DNA from: Leptobrachium leishanense
Lineage: Eukaryota > Chordata > Amphibia > Anura > Megophryidae
Assembly (NCBI GenBank): GCA_009667805.1
Contig: CM019063.1
Span: forward strand, 81,371,877-81,435,876
Direction: 5' to 3'
Length of the DNA: 64,000 nt
Made by a program: the position numbers and the translations under genes. The stretch's first letter is position 1. Every line of letters starts with the position of its first letter. The notes below the pieces were generated by a model. The model was not told the origin of the DNA. It did not search any database and saw only the letters and a list, made by a program, of their open reading frames with translations. Below, piece after piece: positions 55,368-64,000 of the stretch.

Positions 55368-55848
55368 AATTTTAAGCAAACAAAAACAAATTCCCTATAA
55401 TAATTACCATTTATGAAATTTCAATAAACCTTTTTCAAGTTTCTTCTGATATGTCAAAGTTGAAAACGGGCGTGGCGCTACACCATGGCGAGAGACACCA
55501 AAATCAGCCACAAAGCAATGTAGCGTCAGTCATGTCTAAAATATCCTTCCTTAGACAGACTTTTTATTAGATTTCAAAGAACTTCTAGCCAATCAGCATA
55601 CAGATACATTTCTACGTCAGAGTTTAACCAACAGTGAGACAAAAATTACTACATTTGATTCAGAGATGGCTTTTCTCTAGCTTACACTGTTCACACACCC
55701 TTTCCTGCACACAAAGGAAATGGCTAAATTCCACAGGCTAACATCCTATGCAAGTAAAAGACTTGCAGGGTTTGACACTTTAAATGGGGGGGGGAATTTC
55801 ACACTAATGCAAGAATTAAAACTACCTATCATATTAAAATACCTTTCA
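55368..55848 (-). repeat. LTR of copy 2, left
   Basis: Reads TGAAAGGTATTTTAATATGA at its start on the minus strand. Differs from the partner at 59753 by a few substitutions. Longer and different near its 3' end from the copy 1 LTRs, so a separate subfamily. Confidence 0.88.
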
Positions 55849-58800
55849 ATCGTCTCATTGATCACATATACAATCGTGATCACTAAAATGGATAAAACAA
55901 ACTAAACAATTAAACTAATTATACCTGGGGCCATAGTATCCTCGCCTAATACCTGTACGATATACGAAAAGGATTCCCCAAGGAGGCCCTTTATGAGCAT
56001 AAAATACACTTATCTATCTAGATTCACTCTTCCAGCGAACTACACTTGGAGTGTAGGCAAAAATACCTAATTTAGACATTAAATAACTATTTATTCCCAT
56101 TTCCAAAAATATAATTCACCGAACAAGAAAAGTATAATAACTTGAATGTAAAAGTTCATTTATCTAATAAATCAACATGAGTCAGATCTATATCTGTGTG
56201 TTTTCCTATGTTCAGCTTCACTCCACAAAACGCATACACACCTGCATTCACACACACACACTCAAGAAATACATTCTCATTTTCACAAATCCAATCCTTT
56301 CTCACACTTATCTAGGGGATTAAATTAAAAAAAATATTCCATAATCTAATACCGTCGTCCAGAGTGCGAGATCAAGGTGTGGTCTTTTTTCAACATCCCA
56401 GCTTGAGACGCATAATCATTGAATGTCATCAGAGCTCCCACCATAGGGACTCCTGAACAAGCTGTCTCTTTGAGCTGGTTGCTTATTACCTGTGACCTTT
56501 GACCTTGACACAAAATGTCCATGATTCGTTCCATATGCAGTCATTGTGACTGTCAGGTTTCTTGATGATGTGATACGGTTTTAACAACAATAAAGAAAAT
56601 AAAAAAGAAAAGAAAATATGGTATACCCCGCTAATAATATACATCCATTCATTCATTGTCACTCTCAAGTGCATGAAAACAAAAAAATGTTAATTTACAC
56701 AAGAAGAGACACAGATAATAAATTTTAAAATTTCCCCGCAAAGAAAATTATACTACTTCTGACTCATTGTTAGAGAAAAATATATATACGCAACTTTGGC
56801 TCAAAAGGGAAATCGCCGAAGTGCATACTCCACCCATTCTAAATATCAAAAAATAATTAATTACTATCCTATTCAGTCTTGTTCGGTGTTTTGAAACAAA
56901 CCTGGTGTTTATAAAACACACCAATCCTCAAATGAAATAAAAAAAATAAAAACAGCATTAATTTTACAGAATTAAAACTTTCCATTTACCACTATATATG
57001 TCATGAAACGTATTTATGCAAATGCATTAAATTATATGTTCCTAAATACATTAATTAACTCTAATTTTAATTGGATGTGATCTTCAATAATCCTAAATGT
57101 GTCATGGAATTTGAACAATATTAATTGTAACCGAACAACAAAAATAATAAAACCTAAAATAATAAAAGACACAAAATAATTATCACTTAGACGACAACAC
57201 AAAGATAATCCATCAGCATATAAAAATACATTATCTTCTTTCTTTGTCTTCTGTCATATTGGTTGAAAATAACTGTTTTGTAAAACTGACATGTCTTAAG
57301 TTTTATTTCCAAATCAATGATCTTCTTTAATCGCATGATTTATTGATGAGTTGTCGATAAATTAGAATGTTTTATTGCCTGGTGTCTGATAATTCCTTAT
57401 TATCCGGTTGATGTAACATTGCAATGTGAAATGATAATGTGTTTGAGTAAATTTCCTTCAATTCCAACAGCTTTATCAATATTGGTATTCAATAATCTTC
57501 CATCTAGCTTGATCAAAGTTGGCATGCATGGGTAATTTTAACCTAAAGTAAAAAACTTGGGAAAAAAATGTATTATTAACCTGTCAAAAACTTTAAAATT
57601 TATATGGTTAAAATACTTTTAAAATGGAGAAAAAATGCAAGACATTTTTGGACACAAAGAAAAAGGAGTGGTCATGAGAGAGAGAGAGAAAATGGAGGGG
57701 CTGGGAGAAAAATATGAAAACTGTTTTTTTCTACTTTTGCAATGGTCCCCAATTTTCTCAAAATGCTCTTCAATTCAAATAAAAAACACATAACAAAAAT
57801 ATCATAAACTGGGAAAGAAAGTATAGAAGGGCATGTTTAAAACTTGATGCGGTAATTAGCATAAAGTTCTCAGGAAACTCAGAGAAAAAGATTCTTAATA
57901 AACGTCTAAAACTACAATCATTATTAAGGATATTGGTTAAAAACAAACATTCAAACGTGAGGTGTTTGTGCAGCTATTTTACAACCTGTTTTATTCCCTC
58001 CAAGAATATTCAATGGGGGCACAGTCATACGTTGTTGCACTTCACACCAAAAGACAAAAACATCAGACAGCAAAAAATAAAACTAGACATCTGGCTACCA
58101 CTGCAGAAAAAAGAAAACAAACAAACAATACTCAAGATACCAAACTACAACCTTCCATCTCCCTTAGTCAACTACAATAAAAAAAAACACCTTTTCTCGT
58201 TTGAAATCTGCCTAATTTCCTTTGTACAGCGCTACAAAACCTGTAGGCGCTTTCCTTTAAACTTTCACTCAAATCCTTCAGCTTATATCACTTCATCCTC
58301 TTAGATTTCAAACAACTAAACAGGATCTCTTTGCTTACTGTATTATGATGAACCTACATATATACATATAATACATTATATACATATATATTCCACTATA
58401 CAAGTTACAAAACCTGTAAATGATCTCAGTCAGCCATTTTGGCAAAACATATAACCTAAATTAAGTTGTGGTCGATCCCTTTGTGCTGGACTCAAACAAA
58501 GACCAGAGGAAAATAACCGACCACACCTCTTTTGGGAAAATGTATAACTATATTAAGGCAGATTGACGACGCCCATCACCGTGATACACTAATTTTTTTA
58601 TATATATCATACATCAACTTATATCATCCATTTATAGTAAATCCAGCTCCTATAATTATGTTTTATTCCACATCTGTCTCCATAAAATCTTGGAATCATC
58701 CCTGCCATCCAATACGCTATATACCAAATAAAATACACATTTGAATCACACGAAAATACCCAGCACAAACAGCTACAATCACAGCTCTCCCATTATAGCA

Positions 58801-59752
58801 TGAAAATTCTACACATTCCAGAACTCACAGCCAAATAAATATTTCCTTTGTACATCATTATAACTACTACATATTGCAAATAGAAAGAAAACTTTTCCTA
58901 CAAAATCTTATGAGAAGGAAAAAAATTAGCAAGCACGATTGAAAGGTGCTATTGTGTCCATTTCCTGCTTTTTTTTTTTTTTACTCAAGGCAAAGCAGTA
59001 AAAACACATACGAAGCAATCTGGGGTAAAAAAGGCAGTCCCTCTACATAAATTGCATATGAAAAACACAATATCAAAACTACGAAATACAAATCATTAAA
59101 GATAAACACATACATTAATAATTATTAAAGACAATCATTGAAATAGATGTAATCAATGGCAAGAAACAAAAGGGAAAAAATAAAATACAAAAATGTAAAA
59201 ATAGCAGCAGCGCGCAAGAAAATAAAAAATAAGAGAGGAAAAAGAAAAAACTGTCTCTCAATGGGAGATAAAATCATTTTGCTATATGAGAAGACACCAA
59301 ACCTAATCAATTAAAAAATAAAAAAGATATGGATGAGCCAGAAACACCAGAATTGAAGTACAAGATAGACACAGAACGGAGACAATACAACTAGAAACAT
59401 CTCTTTTCTTTTTTTATGAGTTCAATTTCCAGCATATACAATACACTATACTCAGCACAGCGGACGAGTTCAAACACGACACGTGAGGTCCTCAAACAAT
59501 TTTTCCTTTACTACAATACATAAAATGACAAAAACAAACCAAGACAAAGAGTCCAACCTTGAACCAAAAAAAAAATCAACAAACTCTGAACCATAGCTTT
59601 AACTTCAAGGAAAATAAACAAAAACCAAGCCTGGAGGCAAGTTCGCAAAATCTGAACAAGCAAATGTAAGGATACATCTAAATGTAAGGATACACCTAAA
59701 TGTAAGGATACATTCGAATGGCAAATCCCACTTCAGACAACAGATAAATTAG
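55849..59752. other. Internal region of LTR copy 2, non-coding
   Basis: AT-rich. Conserves the DR1 site (56493-56505) and the ATGTAAGGATACAT word array (59668-59715). Short open frames have no domains. Confidence 0.75.
56493..56505 (-). promoter_or_regulatory. DR1 nuclear-receptor site in LTR copy 2
   Basis: TGACCTTTGACCT on the plus strand, identical in core to 35095-35107, with the same TCAAGGTCA extension. Confidence 0.5.
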
Positions 59753-60233
59753 AATTTTAAGCAAACAAAAACAAATTCCCTATAATAATTACCATTTGTG
59801 AAATTTCAATAAACCTTTTTCAAGTTTCTTCTCATATATCAAAGTTGAAAATGGGCGCGGCGCTACACCATGGCGAGAGACACCAAAATCAGCCACAAAG
59901 CAATGTAGCGTCAGTCATGTCTAAAATATCCTTCCTTAGACAGACTTTTTATTAGATTTCAAAGAACTTCTAGCCAATCAGCATACAGATACATTTCTAC
60001 GTCAGAGTTTAACCAACAGTGAGACAAAAATTACTACATTTGATTCAGAGATGGCTTTTCTCTAGCTTACACTGTTCACACACCCTTTCCTGCACACAAA
60101 GGAAATGGCTAAATTCCACAGGCTAACATCCTATGCAAGTAAAAGACTTGCAGGGTTTGACACTTTAAATGGGAGTGGGAATTTCACACTAATGCAAGAA
60201 TTAAAACTACCTATCATATTAAAATACCTTTCA
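59753..60233 (-). repeat. LTR of copy 2, right
   Basis: 481-bp partner of 55368-55848, ending in CCTTTCA next to the TSD GTCC. Confidence 0.88.
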
Positions 60234-60546
60234 GTCCTCCTAGGCACGATATTTGAAGGAATTTTTCGTTTTTATTCTTAACCTTTATTTCATGGAAAAC
60301 TCACTGTTCCTTTAAAAAAATTTAAAAAAAATTTTGTCCTTGTTTCCTGGCCCCAGGGCACTACCTGGACCCCCATACACCTTTTATGGCAAATATCTTG
60401 CATATATGCCCTCTTGGAGGGCACTCTAAAAATCGAACTTGCATTGAGTTCGGATCGTGTTCGCGTTCGAACTTGAACTTTTGAAATTGTTCGAGTTCGA
60501 ATGTGAACCGAACACGGGGGGTGTTCGGCTCATCACTAATTGTAAA

Positions 60547-60809
60547 CACTCTTTATGAACAAATGGCGACCTCCTCTAAACTCTGTATTTCTTTTATCCA
60601 CAGTCATACTTCACCCCATCTTTCCCTCTGCTGTCCGACCCATCCACCCTCCCACCCAGCCCCTATCCTAATTATATAGCCTCCTTTCCTCAGATGCTTT
60701 AATCCTCACTCGGGTTTAACCTTATCATGCCCAAACTCTTAGTTTATCATTATGCAGTGTATGCTATATTTTCTCTGGTAATTATCTCCACACTCCCCCT
60801 GTTCCCTTT
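60547..60809. other. Unassigned sequence, no gene
   Basis: No recognised feature. Confidence 0.45.
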
Positions 60810-61020
60810 TGTTTCACTTGCATTAATCCCTTAGATTGTAAACTCACGGGATGTCTGGCTGAGCACTTGTATAAAGTGCAGCATTTGCAGGACATTTATC
60901 CTATGAGCAGGGCCATCTGTTCTTTGTGTTTTATTATTTATTATGTCACCTGTCTGTGTTTCTCCATTGTAAATCGCTATGGAATCTGTTGGCACTGTAT
61001 AAGTAACTGTAACTCTTAAT
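60810..61020 (+). repeat. Interspersed repeat (TAGATTGTAAACTC...), copy 2
   Basis: TTAGATTGTAAACTCACGGG, GAGCAGGGCCATCTGTTC and TGTTGGCACTGTATAAGTAA. Sense orientation of the family at 22001 and 62617. Confidence 0.65.
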
Positions 61021-61133
61021 ATTCAACCTGTCCATTTTACGCTGTCTTCTTTAACTTAAAGTATCCCCTTTAGTTTCTTTGGAAATGTCATTTTAGGAAG
61101 CAGTTTGCAGTGAGCAGATGTGTTAATCGATAT

Positions 61134-61269
61134 CAGGGGTCAGCAAACTTGGTCCTCCAGATGTTTTCGAACTATATCGCCCTTGATGCTCAGCTACTCA
61201 TCAGGTTGGCAGAGCCTCATGGGGAATGTAGATGCAAAACATCTGGGAAGTCATGTTTGTTGATCACTG
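61134..61269. mobile_element. Short hAT-type MITE
   Basis: CAGGGGTCAGCAAACTTGG...TGTTTGTTGATCACTG, inverted ends of about 18 bp. Flanking octamers match at only five of eight positions, so it is old. Confidence 0.65.
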
Positions 61270-61418
61270 ACCTCTATGATACATTAAATATGAAAGAACC
61301 CGATTTAAGCTCATATAAATGCAGAGTTGAGCTGTGAAAACTCCATTGCTTTCTCATTTGATGCTTTACATTGTTTGTTTCATACTTGGAAAAGCCTCAG
61401 TTACAGAGACGAAACATT

Positions 61419-62151
61419 GTGGACTAAATTACAATCTTCACACAAAGTTTGCGTCGGCGCAAAAAAACATTAACACGAGGGGTAAAACCATTTGTACCTA
61501 ATCCCGTATTACATAGTCAGCTCAACAACCGTGCGCAATTGTCTGGGTGAACCTGCGCGAACCCTGCGTGAGCTTACTGTACTGCGCGCATCCTATACTT
61601 AACATTGTGAGCGCAAATGCGAATGTGCGCTGGTATGCGGATGGTATTACAATCTATTTGCGGTAATTACCGCATAGCCTTTGCGCGCATAATTTTAGCA
61701 ACTCCTAAAAGCTGGTGTTAATGGCAAATCTGAGCAACCTGGCCGAACCCAAATACACCAGCCCAAAACAAATGCAGCAAAGTATAGTTACACATTCTAC
61801 TCATTCCAAACCAATAAAATGGAGAAGTTGTGTGTGCATGTATTATTGCTGCAGCATATATGCTCAGATTGACTGTGGCAGGCGCAATTTCTTAACGTGA
61901 GATAATTGTGGTTCTTAATTCTGATTGGCTGAAGCGCGAGAAAAAAACTGTTCACACACTGGTTTTTGCACCAGACGGTACTGCGTAAGAATTTGGCCGC
62001 GTCCTGTTCGCGCACGGTATTGATCGGCGGATGAAAAGACGCATGAGGACTGTAATTCCAGCGGTGATTTGCGCGCGCAAAAGTTTAGCGCTTGGCGCAA
62101 AAAATTCGCTTTGCGCGAGGGTTTTTGCACGAAGATTGTAATATAGCCCTG
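61419..62151. mobile_element. GCGC-rich DNA transposon relic with 20-40 bp inverted ends
   Basis: Left GGACTAAATTACAATCTTCA and right TGAAGATTGTAAT-type end (GCACGAAGATTGTAATATAG) form inverted termini. Interior rich in TGCGCG words; no coding domain. Family not recognised. Confidence 0.5.
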
Positions 62152-62217
62152 TGGCTTTTACTTCAAGTCCACCCAGAGTGATTGGCATTCATCTTTTCTA
62201 GAAAGTATTCTGTAAAG

Positions 62218-62351
62218 CAGTGATCTCAAACTCTGCCTCCCCAGATGTTTCTGAACTACACCTCCCATGATTCTCTAGCCATTTATTGCTTTCAAAGATA
62301 TCAGGGTATTGTAGGCCATCAACATCGGGGGTTCAGAGTCTGAGATCCCTG
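62218..62351. mobile_element. Short hAT-type MITE
   Basis: CAGTGATCTCAAACTCTGCC...CAGAGTCTGAGATCCCTG, flanked by CTGTAAAG (62210-62217) and CTGTAAAT (62352-62359), seven of eight alike. Confidence 0.78.
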
Positions 62352-62616
62352 CTGTAAATCATTGGCTATCCAAACTGACTTTGTGAAACCTACAAATCAA
62401 ACCCTGGAGAGTTCATTGTTGTTCATCCTATTGACAAAAAGACCGGTTGTCACTCCATAACCGACCATGATTCCTAAAGGACCTCTCTCTCTTTTTTTTC
62501 AACTAGGGGATCTACCCTTCACCACTGCTGGTCTTGCCTGGAGAAACTCCTGTATCCAGCTTATTCAAAACATCTCCAGTCCCACCAACATGACTTTCAA
62601 TGTCCTGAGAGCATCT
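62352..62616. other. Unassigned sequence, no gene
   Basis: No recognised feature. Confidence 0.45.
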
Positions 62617-62765
62617 TTATTATTATTCTCCTTTATTTATCTAGCGCCACAAATTCCGCAGCACTTTACAAGATCAGTGTACAAGGGGTTGATACATTGG
62701 AATACCACACATGGATGATAACCTGATTCAGGGGGACCCTGTTCCCAAGCGTACTTACAATCTAT
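62617..62765 (-). repeat. Interspersed repeat with (ATT)n head, copy 3
   Basis: TTATTATTCTCCTTTATTTA, AAATTCCGCAGCACTTTACA and GTACTTACAATCTATG. Same family and orientation as 22001-22155. Confidence 0.65.
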
Positions 62766-62905
62766 GAAAAGTAGAAGTGAAGTATTTTGTGAGGTAGGCG
62801 CATCCATATCGTTAGGTGTCTAGGCCAAGGACACTTGCTGATGGCGTCTTCTGAGTAGAATTGAGTCTGCTTTCCATGATTGTAGATCAGCGACCTGGTG
62901 GTGAT

Positions 62906-64000
62906 TAGGGATGAGCCGAACACCCCCGTGTTTGGTTCGCTTTCGAACTCGAACAATTTCAAAAGTTCGAGTTCGAACACGAATCGAACTCAATGCAAGT
63001 CAATGGGACTCAAAAGTTTGATTTTTAGAGTGGCCTGCAAGAGGGCATATATGCAAGATATTTGCCATAAAATGTGTATGGGGGTCTGGGTAGTGCCCTG
63101 GGGGACAGGAAACAAGGACAAAACGTTTTAAAAAAGATGTTTTTAAAGGAACAGGGAGTTTTCCATAAAATAAGGGTTAAAAATAAAAATGAAAAATTCC
63201 TTCAAATATCGTGCCTAGGAGGTCCCCATAACCTGCCCGTGAAGTGGCGGATTTGTAGGATGTATAGAAATATCGCCATCAGAGACCCACACACGACACA
63301 TAGCCACCTTTAAGGGGTTAAAATGCACAGGGACTGGCTACTATCCTGTTAGATGAGGGAATGTATTATATGTATAAAGCAAGGCATATATGACAATGGA
63401 TAGTCAAAGACTCTAGGGACTCAGCTTGTACGCTTTATGATAGACATTTTCACGTTGTGTTGTGTTACTAATGAAGAAGCAGCAAGCCCTTCCACCACGC
63501 TTGCACCAAAACTATAGATCTAACACAATAATAATTGTATGCTCACATAGGCCCTTCGGGAGAGGTACATGACATAAAAATACTAGAATATTACGTTTAA
63601 ATCTAAGGAGTGTGATAAAGATTTTATTAAGCCCTTGATGACAAGTGACGTAACATCTACATAATTAATGATTGGCTTTACAGAGCCCTGGTCCTTAAGG
63701 GGTTAAACAGCATATCAGAGGAACATGTAGTAGAAATGAACACTTCTTAGAATTCAGACATGTGCAGGAGCCACACCCAGTCTGCAAGCAATGTATCAAA
63801 TTCCTGAGACCAGACTAATTAGAAGCACATGTTATTTCCAAACACTAATTAACACCTGTTGTTTACGCCGTTTGAGAGCCCTGCTGTAAGCACATGTCAT
63901 TTAGAGATGAGAATCTTTGCACCTAGACATTAGGCAGACTGTAAAGCATGCTTTCCTTGTAAGCTAGAAAATCTACCTCACCCATTGCAGCATCTTAAAG
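62906..64000. mobile_element. hAT family T, copy 3, running off the right edge
   Basis: Starts TAGGGATGAGCCGAACACCC. 62906-63270 matches copies 1 and 2 (GGCATATATGCAAGATATTT, GGAGGTCCCCATAACCTGCC). The sequence then diverges (63271-63890, with AAGGGGTTAA words at 63314 and 63697). CTTTGCACCTAGACATTAG near 63918 matches copy 1 near 47104. The right end is outside the window. Confidence 0.75.

Larger units (their letters stand above)
55368..60233 (-). mobile_element. Non-coding LTR element, copy 2 (inverted)
   Basis: 4.87 kb, two 481-bp LTRs, 4-bp TSD GTCC (55364-55367 and 60234-60237). It lies in hAT copy 2; hAT copies 1 (44490-44505) and 3 (63215-63230) show the empty site GGAGGTCCCCATAACC. 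The internal region aligns in reverse to copy 1 without the solo-LTR-like and Harbinger insertions. Non-coding throughout. Confidence 0.88.
47870..60538. mobile_element. hAT family T, copy 2, expanded to 12.7 kb by nested elements
   Basis: TAGGGATGAGC at the left and GCTCATCACTA at the right, flanked by the exact 8-bp repeat ATTGTAAA (47862-47869 and 60539-60546). It is inverted relative to copies 1 and 3. Subtracting the hAT at 49000-54309 and the LTR element at 55368-60233 leaves about 2.5 kb. Confidence 0.88.

Overview
The window looks like intergenic DNA from a large, repeat-rich vertebrate genome, most likely an anuran amphibian. That is an inference from the mix of CR1, L1, chromodomain-Gypsy, Tc1, hAT, Harbinger and TTAA-type elements and from the style of the interspersed repeats; no species marker is visible. 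I found no convincing host exon, rRNA or tRNA. Almost every open reading frame is a transposon gene, a transposon fragment, or an open frame through a tandem repeat. Many insertion boundaries can be read directly because target-site duplications (TSDs) survive, and several are confirmed by an 'empty' copy of the same site elsewhere in the window.

Layout. 1-2830: minisatellite arrays split by a hAT element (570-1730). 2829-3515: a Tc1 relic with a hAT MITE inside it. 3798-9832: a minus-strand CR1 LINE broken by a decayed chromodomain Gypsy element, which itself holds a solo LTR and a palindromic Tigger-like MITE. 10020-20062: a plus-strand CR1 LINE broken by a satellite-bearing hAT element (11511-13154) and by a 5.6-kb L1 with a 13-bp TSD (13966-19614). 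20063-26479: MITEs, frog-type interspersed repeats and an L1 copy with an intact ORF1 and no ORF2 (23924-25809).

26485-36271: a non-coding LTR element with 5-bp TSDs. It contains a solo-LTR-like insertion and an apparently intact PIF/Harbinger transposon (30163-33760). In that transposon the two genes, a DDE transposase on the plus strand and a MADF-BESS DNA-binding protein on the minus strand, appear interleaved, so that an exon of each lies in the intron of the other. Three Harbinger MITEs with related ends lie at 20627, 46171 and 53847.

36272-44180: MITEs, a second solo-LTR-like copy carrying a Tc1 element, a GGGTCTGGGCCCT-type minisatellite and a retroposed sequence with an A-rich tail. 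44181-47338, 47870-60538 and 62906-64000 are three copies of one hAT family with TAGGGATGAGC ends. The middle copy is swollen to 12.7 kb by a 5.3-kb satellite-bearing hAT element (49000-54309, with its own Tc1 insertion) and by a second, inverted copy of the non-coding LTR element (55368-60233).

The unit most likely to be functional is the Harbinger pair. By analogy with known Harbinger elements, the transposase would cut the ends and the MADF protein would help it bind DNA or enter the nucleus, and the MITEs could be mobilised in trans. The HAL1-like L1 and the satellite-carrying hAT elements are the other notable items.
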